The notes under the pieces are model-generated. The model was not told the origin of the DNA and ran no database searches. It worked only from the letters and a program-made list of their open reading frames with translations. DNA of 64,000 bases, from positions 320,550 through 384,549 of the forward strand of contig NZ_LMJF01000015.1 of NCBI RefSeq assembly GCF_001429785.1. Direction: 5' to 3'. Source of the stretch: Lysobacter sp. Root916 (GTDB lineage: Bacteria > Pseudomonadota > Gammaproteobacteria > Xanthomonadales > Xanthomonadaceae). Below, in pieces: positions 39,382 through 47,800 of the stretch; within the stretch, counting starts at the first letter, position 1; every line of letters starts with the position of its first letter. The translations under genes and the position numbers were made by a program.

Positions 39382-41094
39382 ATGCAGATCTCGCGCACCA
39401 CCTTGGCCGTACTCGTCGTGTGGCTAGCCGCCGTCGCCGCGTGGCTGGTCGTTGCGAAGCCCGACATGAAGACGGTGCGGATCCTGACCGGGGAAATGGC
39501 GCCCGCGACGATGTCGGCGGCCGGCGAACTACCGCAGCGCCCACCGGCCGACGCGGATTGGCGTCCGCTCGATCAACGCGTGCTTGCGGGTTGGCGCGAC
39601 CCCTATTGGCTGCGCTGGCGATCGACCGCGCCGGCGACGCAGGGCGGTGCCGACCGCGCGTTGCGCTTTTCGCTGCGCGGCGCCAGCCGGCTCTACTGGA
39701 ACGGTCAGCCGTTGGCGGGCAACGGCATCGTGGGCCGCACGGTCGCGGAGGAACGTCCGGGCCGCCTCGACATTGTGCGCGTGCTGCCGCCATCGGCCGG
39801 GGCCGGGACGGATGAGCTGGTCGTGCTCGCTTCCAGTCAGCATCAAGGCCTGCGGCTGCTCAGTGCCGATGCCTTTGCCGTGGTGGCTCCCGCTGAGCTG
39901 CTCTACGGCCAGGCCATGCGGCCGTGGCTGATTGCCGCCTTCGCCACCGGTGCGCTCGCGGCGGCGTATCTGTATTTCCTGGCGGTCCAGCGCGGCCGTC
40001 GGCGCAGGCCTGGCGCTCGGCTGCTGCTCGCGCTCTGCGCCGTCGGACTGGCCTTGCCGATGATCGAGGGTTGGCGCGCGCTGGTGGGCTATGCCTATCC
40101 GTGGCATGGCCCGCGCCTGTTCGTTCTGCTGGGTTTGCACCTGGCGGCGGCGATGTTGCTACCGGCCTACCTGGCGCGCCACTTCGGCCTGTCCGTGCCC
40201 ATGGGCGTGCGCATCGCCTATCTGGCGACGCTGGTGGCGGTCGCGGCGTTCATGCCCGGCTTCGATGCGCGTTCCGCTGCGGTACTGCTGTTGAGCCTGC
40301 TCGCCTCGGCGGGCGTGCTGCTGCGCGTCCATGGCGCGCAGGAGGAACGTGGACCGATCCTGGCGCTGGTGCTTGCCGGGGCTTTGGCGATGGCGGTCGC
40401 GCACGGCGCTTTCCTCGACGGCCCGTATTTCCTGTTGCTGGCGATACTGATGGGCTTCCTGCTCTTGCGCCACGCCGCGCAGCTGCGTGCCTTGGATCGC
40501 CACAATGCGAAGCTGCGCGAAGAGCGCGCCCAGCTTTCTCTGCAGCTGTTGCAGCGGGGCATCCATCCGCACTGGCTCATGAACACCTTGACCTGCCTGC
40601 AGGAGTTGATCGAGCAGGCGCCGCCGCGCGCCAGCCGTCTGGTCGAGTCGCTGGCCGAGCAGTTCGACCGGCTGCGCGACAGCAGCACCCGCCAAAGCGT
40701 TTCGCTGGAGGACGAATTGGCCTTGTGTCGCAGCCACTTGGATATCGTCGGTCTGGCCTCCGATCACCCGCTGTCGCTTGAGGTCGATGCCGACGACACT
40801 CGCTTGTCGTTGCCGCCGGGCATCCTCCATGCCCAGATCGAGAATGCGCTGACTCACGCCGGCACCGGGGCCTGCGCGCAGCATCCGTTCCGATTGCGAG
40901 TAGATCGCCAGAACGATCGCTGGACCCTGGAATTGCGCAGCGCTTGCGGATCGGCGCCGCACCGCGGTCGCGGCACCGGCACACGTTATATCGAGGCCAG
41001 CCTGGCCACCGCCTATCCCGACGGCTGGCGCTTCGTCCAGGGCGTCGATGGCGCCGATTGGTGCGGTCGGATCGAGCTGACATGCGCATCCTGA
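39382..41094 (+). CDS. Sensor histidine kinase, 7TMR-DISM plus LytS/YehU-type kinase
   Basis: A 570-residue membrane sensor. One N-terminal hydrophobic segment (8-25) leads to an extracytoplasmic beta domain (WRDPYWLRWRS, LRFSLRGASRLYWNGQPL) resembling DISM ligand domains. About seven membrane spans (180-370), a coiled-coil linker and a HisKA-type kinase core follow, with phospho-acceptor block IHPHWLMNTL (His at about 393), N-box IENALTHAG and glycine box GRGTGTRY. The histidine block is the LytS/YehU kind that pairs with LytTR regulators, and the next gene is one. The stop overlaps the regulator start by 13 nt. The ligand is unknown. Confidence 0.88.
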   Translation: MQISRTTLAVLVVWLAAVAAWLVVAKPDMKTVRILTGEMAPATMSAAGELPQRPPADADWRPLDQRVLAGWRDPYWLRWRSTAPATQGGADRALRFSLRGASRLYWNGQPLAGNGIVGRTVAEERPGRLDIVRVLPPSAGAGTDELVVLASSQHQGLRLLSADAFAVVAPAELLYGQAMRPWLIAAFATGALAAAYLYFLAVQRGRRRRPGARLLLALCAVGLALPMIEGWRALVGYAYPWHGPRLFVLLGLHLAAAMLLPAYLARHFGLSVPMGVRIAYLATLVAVAAFMPGFDARSAAVLLLSLLASAGVLLRVHGAQEERGPILALVLAGALAMAVAHGAFLDGPYFLLLAILMGFLLLRHAAQLRALDRHNAKLREERAQLSLQLLQRGIHPHWLMNTLTCLQELIEQAPPRASRLVESLAEQFDRLRDSSTRQSVSLEDELALCRSHLDIVGLASDHPLSLEVDADDTRLSLPPGILHAQIENALTHAGTGACAQHPFRLRVDRQNDRWTLELRSACGSAPHRGRGTGTRYIEASLATAYPDGWRFVQGVDGADWCGRIELTCAS

Positions 41095-41783
41095 TCGTCG
41101 AGGACGAACCGCTGGTGCGCCAGCGTCTGTTGCGCCTGAGCACGGAACTGGCCGGCGCGCGTGCGCGTTTCGATGCGGTTGCGGACCTGGAATCTGCCGG
41201 GGACAGACTTCAGCGCAGCGTCTACGACGGCATCTTGCTGGATCTGAACCTTGAGGGCGAGGATGGTTTCGAACTGCTGCGGCGTGCGGTAGCCGGACGC
41301 TACCACTGCGTTGTGGTCTCGGCCCATCGCGAACGCGCGCTGCAGGCTTTCGAGCACGGCGTGCTGGATTTCGTTCCCAAACCGTTCTCGCGCGAACGCC
41401 TCGGCCAGGCACTCGAGCGGCTGCTCGATGTCGGTCGTTATCGCTCCGGCCGTGCCCGCTACCTCGGCATCTGGCGCGCCCAAGGCACGGCACTGGTCGA
41501 ACTGGCCGACGTGGTGTGGATCCGCGCGGACGGCGACTACAGCGAGTTGCGCATGCGCGACGGCCGCAGCGAATTGCACGACAAATCCCTAGCCGGCCTG
41601 ACCGGCGTGCTGCCGCCCGATTTCGTGCGCTGCCACCGCTCCTACCTGGTCAACCTGCGCCATGTCCGCACCCTGCATGCCGGCTCGGGCAGTCGTTACT
41701 GGCTGGTGCTGGGCGACGGTGCGGAGCTGCCGGTGGGACGCGTCTATGTCGGGGCGCTGCGGAGCGAGCTCGCGCTTGAGTGA
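41082..41783 (+). CDS. LytTR-family response regulator
   Basis: A 233-residue regulator. The N-terminal receiver has acidic Glu7/Asp8, phospho-acceptor Asp54 (ILLDLNLEGEDG) and Lys100 (FVPKPFS). The C-terminal LytTR DNA-binding domain (about 125-230) contains VVWIRADGDYSELR, FVRCHRSYLVNLRHV and LPVGRVYV, the family's core strands. It overlaps the kinase by 13 nt. The adjacent divergent hydrolase and the small membrane protein downstream are possible targets, but no repeated LytTR site was identified. Confidence 0.93.
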   Translation: MRILIVEDEPLVRQRLLRLSTELAGARARFDAVADLESAGDRLQRSVYDGILLDLNLEGEDGFELLRRAVAGRYHCVVVSAHRERALQAFEHGVLDFVPKPFSRERLGQALERLLDVGRYRSGRARYLGIWRAQGTALVELADVVWIRADGDYSELRMRDGRSELHDKSLAGLTGVLPPDFVRCHRSYLVNLRHVRTLHAGSGSRYWLVLGDGAELPVGRVYVGALRSELALE

Positions 41784-42080
41784 GGGAGCAATAGCGCAGT
41801 GCTCGCGTTGGCCTGTGTCGACCGACAGGCCGAGTCTGCTTGCTTGGCTAGCTCAGGCCGCGCCCGATGATGCGACGCCCCGAGCGGTGTTCGACAGGGA
41901 TGGGCGCGTCGATCGACCTCGGCTGCGGACGTCTATGTGGCCAATGGCGCCGCGCGGACGGCCTGCCGGCGCCGCGCGGCGCCGAACCGTAGGCCGGTCG
42001 ATGGTTTCGCTTGGGGGGCGGGCGCTAGGATGCGCGAACGCCCCGGCGCGTAGTGGGGCATTCGCGATGGCTCTGGTCCT

Positions 42081-42398
42081 ATGATCACGATCCCCCACTG
42101 GTGGCTACCGCTGCTGCTGTTCGCGGTCTGGTCGCTTTGGGCGTTCGCGGCCATCGCCGAGTTGCGCGCGAAGGAACTCCGTGAGGGCGTCGCCAAGGAG
42201 CTGCGGGGTGGGGTCAGCGTGGTGCCGGTGCTGCCATTGTTCCCGCTGGGCTTCTGGGGTGCGGCGGCGCTGGTGGACGTATGGGCCGGACCTTGGGGCA
42301 CCGTGGTGATCGGAGCCTTGCACCTGTTGTTTGCGCTGGCGATGGTGTTCACCCTGGTGCGCGATCTGCGCTACTGCCTTGGGCGCGAACGCACCTAG
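42081..42398 (+). CDS. Small membrane protein, 105 residues
   Basis: Three hydrophobic stretches (about 6-26, 46-66 and 73-94: LLLFAVWSLWAFAAIAEL, VPVLPLFPLGFWGAAALV, WGTVVIGALHLLFALAMVF) separated by a charged segment that repeats KELREGV/KELRGGV. No family is recognised and there is no clear Shine-Dalgarno sequence. It lies about 300 nt after the LytTR regulator in the same direction, a gap in which I see nothing else. It could be a regulated target. Confidence 0.6.
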   Translation: MITIPHWWLPLLLFAVWSLWAFAAIAELRAKELREGVAKELRGGVSVVPVLPLFPLGFWGAAALVDVWAGPWGTVVIGALHLLFALAMVFTLVRDLRYCLGRERT

Positions 42399-42670
42399 CG
42401 TCGACCGCGGGCATCCGAGGCTAGCCGACGGCCTGGCGGCCGGAGGCGGCGCAAAAATCCGATCAGGGGTAGGGCAGCAGACAACGCTTCATGCGACGGT
42501 CGCGGTTCGGTGGTGGGTCAAGATCTGGTGCCGGTGGCGCGGATGCGGTCGCAACTCAGGATTGGCGTCGAAATCGCGGTAAAGGTGCAGGTTTTCTGCT
42601 TTCACGACGGCCTCAAACGACCATGCTAGGCTCTTGCCATCCGGACGCCAACCATCTCCAGGGACGGTTC

Positions 42671-43060
42671 ATGCGCAAGCAATCGATCACCTTTGGGGTT
42701 ACCGCCCGGCTCGCGCTGCGGCGCGTGCGGGTAAGCGTCCTGTTGATCCCCCTCCTACTATCGGCCTGCGCCATGCACGAGACTGCGAACTTCGATTCGG
42801 CTGCCTGGAAATCGCAACGCGGCGCGAAGCCGCTGGATAACCGGCGCGGCTCGATGGTGCCCGCGCTGGCCAAGGCGATCACCGACGGCATGACCCGCGA
42901 TGAGGTGATCATGGTGTTGGGCGAGCCCGACTCCAGCAACACCGCGACCGGCATGGACATCTACGAACTGGGCGTCTCCGACGCCGGCATCGACGAAGAG
43001 TATTACGAGGTCCGCTACCAGGACGGGCGCGTCACATCGCGCCGCTGGGCGCGCAGATAA
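42671..43060 (+). CDS. Lipoprotein with SmpA/OmlA-like fold; candidate immunity protein
   Basis: A 129-residue lipoprotein: the signal ends in the lipobox LLLSAC (Cys33). The mature part resembles the SmpA/OmlA (BamE-like) domain: ITDGMTRDEVIMVLGEPDSS, then strands DIYELGVSD and YYEVRYQDGRVTSRRW. AGGGA lies before the ATG. It ends 71 nt before a gene with a DUF6973-like domain and XVIPCD-like tail, in the same direction. In Xanthomonadales, T4SS effector immunity proteins are typically periplasmic lipoproteins encoded just upstream of the effector, so this is a good immunity candidate. A general envelope role remains possible. Confidence 0.78.
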   Translation: MRKQSITFGVTARLALRRVRVSVLLIPLLLSACAMHETANFDSAAWKSQRGAKPLDNRRGSMVPALAKAITDGMTRDEVIMVLGEPDSSNTATGMDIYELGVSDAGIDEEYYEVRYQDGRVTSRRWARR

Positions 43061-43131
43061 GGCCAGCCGCCGCCGATCGCGGGGAGCGGATCGCGCGGCG
43101 ACGAACGAACGCAAGCGAAAAGGAGAGCGCG

Positions 43132-44250
43132 ATGCCGGATCCACGTCCCAACCTCAGCGATATCCGGACGAACTATCAGGTCGCCGACGATGAGGTCATC
43201 ACCTATCGCCCGCGTGCGTTCGGTGCGTTCGATATCCCGTTCACCGACGGCCGCGAGATGACCAAGACCGAAGGAGCCTTGCTCGACCGCCTGACCCGCG
43301 ACCGCGGCCTGGTGGGGCTGAGCGGGTTCCGCGACATCGCCCGCGAAGCTTTCGCCGAGGGCGAGCGACGCTTTCCTGACAATCCGGTGCCGGCCGGCGT
43401 TCCCGCCGACCGTGCGCGCGAGTGGCAGGGCAACGACGGTCATCGCGACGCGTTCCGGCATGCGTACTGGAGCGCGCGTCTGGCGCAGGAGTACGGCCCG
43501 GAATGGGGCAAGGCCTTCACCACCGCGCACGAGGGTTTGCCCGGCAATTGGGCCAACCGCGAGGCGATGGACCTGTACAACAACTCCATCGGCAACCAGA
43601 TCGGCGCGGCCAATCGCAATGCGACGCCGCAGGAGCTGGCCAACCTGATCGGGCAGCAGTTGGATCAGGGCAAGCTGGTGGTGATGAACAGCGGCGGCAA
43701 CATGGAATGGAGCGACCGCGTGCGCGTGGGCCAGCACGGCCTGTCGCCGGATGATGTAATCGGCCCCAAGCTGCCGACGCCAGGCGCGGTGTCCACCGAC
43801 AGCCGGGTCAGCCTGAACACCCCCGATGCGCCCGGCGAGCGTACTGCGCTGGCCGCGCTGGATCCTAACGTCGCACGCATGCGCGAGGATCCGATGTACG
43901 GGCAGGTGGTCGCGGCGATGCGCACGCACGGCATGGCCGACGATCAGGTGGCGGCCAACTTGTATGCGGGCGCGAAGCTCAAAGGTTTCGACACGGTGAC
44001 CGGCATCCAGCCCGGCAACGCCGTGGTCGACGCCAACGGCCAGCCGGACCGCAACCTGTTCGTGTTCGACGGCAGCAAGGGCCCGACCGGTCCGAACTAC
44101 GCGATGGTCAGCGAGAATCAGGCGCGCGGGGTACGCGAGCAGGACGCAGCGAGCGTCGCGGGGCAGGCCCAAGTCAGCCCCCAGGTGCAGACCCAGCTCG
44201 CTGCCGCGCAGACCACCGAGCAGCCGGAGCATCGCAAGGCGATGGGCTAG
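43132..44250 (+). CDS. Candidate X-T4SS effector: DUF6973-like domain plus XVIPCD-like tail
   Basis: A 372-residue cytoplasmic-type protein with no signal peptide and a strong AAAGGAG before the ATG. Residues about 95-160 carry a His-rich helical motif (NDGHRDAFRHAYWSARLAQE ... AFTTAHEG ... EAMDLYNNSIGNQIG) resembling DUF6973, with candidate catalytic residues His104, His110, His133 and Glu134. Residues about 245-340 (MYGQVVAAMR, DQVAANLYAGAKLKGFDTV, NLFVFDG, ENQARGVREQDA) followed by a Gln-rich end resemble XVIPCD, the C-terminal signal recognised by VirD4 in Xanthomonadales bacteria-killing T4SS. The lipoprotein gene upstream may encode the immunity protein. The toxic activity is unknown. 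Confidence 0.78.
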   Translation: MPDPRPNLSDIRTNYQVADDEVITYRPRAFGAFDIPFTDGREMTKTEGALLDRLTRDRGLVGLSGFRDIAREAFAEGERRFPDNPVPAGVPADRAREWQGNDGHRDAFRHAYWSARLAQEYGPEWGKAFTTAHEGLPGNWANREAMDLYNNSIGNQIGAANRNATPQELANLIGQQLDQGKLVVMNSGGNMEWSDRVRVGQHGLSPDDVIGPKLPTPGAVSTDSRVSLNTPDAPGERTALAALDPNVARMREDPMYGQVVAAMRTHGMADDQVAANLYAGAKLKGFDTVTGIQPGNAVVDANGQPDRNLFVFDGSKGPTGPNYAMVSENQARGVREQDAASVAGQAQVSPQVQTQLAAAQTTEQPEHRKAMG

Positions 44251-44800
44251 CGGACGCAGCGCAGACCGCGCGGGCGTCTGCTCGCGGGGCTGCGGGCGAA
44301 CCGCACGCGCTGAGTTTGGGCCGACGCGGCCATCGGCGGGGTCCAGACTCCGCCGTCGTGGCTCCCCGGGTGCGGTGCCTATTCCCGCATCCAGTAAAGC
44401 GCGTTCGACGGTGCGGCATTTCGATTCCAGGGGCTGGGGGCGAGGCACGAGGCCAGCCGACCGCGGATGCACTTCTGTTCGTAATATCCGATGCGCTACC
44501 CTGATAGAGGGGGATCGCAAGGCGTCTTACCGGGCTGGCGCGGCTTCGTGCCGGGGCCCGTAAGCGCAGTTCATTGCGGCGCGGGCGGCCGGTGGCTTCG
44601 GTGACGGGCGCACGCGAACGTCCCCTCTGTGCTGTAGGGAAGAGGGGCTGGCGAGCCGATCGCTCGTCCTTTCATGATTCGTAGCGGCCTCTCGTCGACT
44701 GTCGGCGGGAGGTCGGGTATTGGCAGCGTTCTGCCGGGCTCCCTGATCGGGCCATGGATGGCGATGACTGCTTGGATGGCTATGCTCTGGGGAGAGCGGT
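44251..44800. other. 550-base region upstream of the giant Rhs gene
   Basis: No gene is supported here; short open frames are antisense shadows or lack coding character. It presumably contains the promoter of the Rhs gene. GGGGAG lies seven bases before the Rhs ATG, but no clear -35/-10 pair or repeat was found. Confidence 0.45.
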
Positions 44801-47800
44801 ATGAACAGGGAAAACGGTCGCGGTGGCCGTAGTTTGCGTACGTTCGCCTGGGGATTCTTGGGCGCGGTGGTGGTGGCGGGCGCGGTACTCGCGTCGGGCG
44901 CCCAGCAGCGGCTGATCGAGGCCTTCGGCGCCTCCGCGCCGGACTCGAACTTCTGCGCCATCTATCCGATCGCGGTTCCGGCCTCGCTGCTGCAAGGCGC
45001 GGCGCCCGGTACGGTGTTCGAGCGCATGCCGCGCGGCACCGGGGCCGGCAACTACAGCTGGCTGACCTGGTCCGGCCAACCCAGCGCGCCCACCCTGGCC
45101 GCCAGCCTGGTACCGCCGGGCGACAGCGATACCTATCGCAACCCCGATGACGCCCAGGATCAGCGATTGGACATCGGCGACTGGGTGCAAGGCGGGCCCG
45201 GCTCGATGAACGCCGCACAGGTGCGGCAGAACATGGCCGCCCTGGTGGGGCGCGACATCGTCGTGCCCGCGTACTCGCAGACGCGCGGACAGGGCAACCG
45301 CTACGACTACCGCGTCCAGCAGTTCGCGGTGATTCGCCTGCGCGACTACCAACTGACCGGTCATGGCTGGCTGAGCTTCGAGTTCCGCGGTTACCAGCGT
45401 TGCTACAACCAGCCGCCGGTCGCGCAGGACCAGAACCTGTCGACGCCGGAAGACACCGCGTTGGCGCTTAGCCTCACCGCCACCGATACCCAGTCGGACA
45501 GCTTGACCTATCAAGTGCTGGAGCAACCGCAGCACGGCACGCTCAGCGGCACGGCGCCCGACCTGGTCTATACCCCGGCGCCCAACTACAACGGCCCGGA
45601 CCGCCTGACCTTCCGCAGCAACGACGGCGAGTTCGACTCCAACGTGGCCACCGTCGCGATCGAAGTGACGCCGGTCAACGACCCGCCGCATATCACCAGC
45701 GTGCCGCCGCTGCGGGCGCTGGACAATACGCCGTACCGCTACCCGGTTACGGCCGAAGACATCGACGTCGGCGACGTGCTGACGTATTCGCTGGTGAACG
45801 CGCCCGCAGGCATGCGCATCGATCCGGCCAGCGGCTTGATCGAATGGTCGCCCGGCGTCGACCAGGCCGGCGAGCACCCGGTGACTGTGGCGGTCACCGA
45901 CCGCGCCGGCGCCAGCGATGCGCAGTCCTTCGTGGTGGTGGTGGAGCGCAGCAACCGTCCGCCGCTGATCGTGACCTCGGCGGTGCACGACGCGCCGGAA
46001 CTGGAGGGGTATCTGTACCCGCTGCGCGCGCAGGATCCGGACCTCGGCGATCTGCTGCGATACGAACTGCTCAAGCGCCCGGATGGCATGACCATCGCGT
46101 CCGATACCGGCGATATCGCCTGGAACGGCGCCGGCTGGGCCGGCAACAACCGCCTGCCGAACGCGATGTGCATGGCCGGCGGCGAGCGTACCTCCAGCCT
46201 GGCCGCGGCCGCCGACGTGGTGGTGGTGGTCGACGAATCCGGCTCGATGTCGGGCGAGCACGATTGGATCGCCGACTTCGCCGCGCCGCTGGAAGCGCAC
46301 CTGACCACCAACGGCGTCGGCGACGGTGCCGTCCCCAATCGCTACGGTCTGCTGGCCTACGACCCGGTGCCGCTGCCGATCAACGTCGGCACCACCCTGA
46401 CCGGCGACTACCGCCAATTCATCACCGCCAGCGCGCAGTTGGCGCTGCGCGGCAGCGGCACCGAGGACGGTTGGCGCGCGGTGCGCCACGCCATCTTCCA
46501 GTACCCGCTGCGCGAAACCACCGCGCGCAACATCATCCTGGTCACCGACGAAGACCGCGACAACACCGATGCGTCGATCACCTACGCGTCCCTGCTGGGC
46601 GAGATGCGCACGCAGAAGGCCGTGCTCAACGCGGTCGTCAATGCCCGCTTCAAGTGCGGCGACGGCAGCGCGGCCCTGGGTTTGGGCCAGCACAAGGTCG
46701 GCTACAAGGCCGATGGCCGCGGCGGCTTCCTGACCTGCGCCAACGCCAGCGCCTACGGCGGCGACGGCACCACGATCGCCGATTACGTCAACATGGCCCT
46801 GGAAACTGGCGGCGCGGCCTGGGACATCGAAGTCCTGCGCGACGGCGGCCGAGTGGCGCAGTCGTTCACCAACGCGCTGCTGAAGATCAAGGTGCAGGAA
46901 ATCCTGCAGCAGCTGCCGACCCGCAATCTGCCCGACGTCTACGTGCACGGCCTGGCGTCCAACGGCGCCACCATCGAACTGGACATCGGCAACCGCGGCT
47001 TGGCGCCGGTGGGCGACGCGATCGCCGTGCAGATCTTCGCCGACGACCAGCTGGTGTCGGTGGAAGCCGTGCCGGACCTGGCGGCCGGCGCGCTCTCGCA
47101 TCTGACCGTTCCGTGGTGGGTGCAGGCCGGCGCCGAGCCGGGTCGCCTGAGCGCGCGCATCCTGGTGCCCACGCAGGTCGCCGAGTGCGCCACCGACAAC
47201 AACGCGCTGGACGTGGCCTGGGTGCGCGCGCGCGTCACCGACCGCGCCGGGCTGTACGCCGAGCAGAGTTTCTCGGTGCAGGTGATCGACCAGAATCAGG
47301 CGCCGACCATCACCTCGACGCCGGCGGCGACCACCGGCGTCGGCCGACGCTATGTCTACGCGCCGACGGTGGCGGACCCGGACCGCGGCGACGCGATGTC
47401 CTACGCGCTGGCGACCGCGCCCATCGGCATGGCGGTCAACCGCCTGACCGGCGAGCTCACCTTCGTGCCGGATGCCTCGCAAGCCGGGACGCACACGGTG
47501 GAACTGGTGGTGCGCGACCTGGCCGGCGCCGAGGCGCGCCAGCGCTACACGCTCAGCGTGGATGCGGCGATCCTGCCGCCTCGCTTCGTCTCCGAACCCG
47601 AGCGCCGGGCGGTGCAGGGCACGCTCTACGCCTACGCGACGCAAGTTACCGCGGCGCCGTCGTCCGAGCTGCGCTACGACGTCTTCATGGGCCCGACCGG
47701 TCTGAGCATCGACGCCGCCACCGGCGCGGTGCAGTGGCAGGTGCCCGCCGCGTTCGCGGGCAAGAGCGAGCGCGTGGTGCTGCGCGTGCGCGACCAGCAC

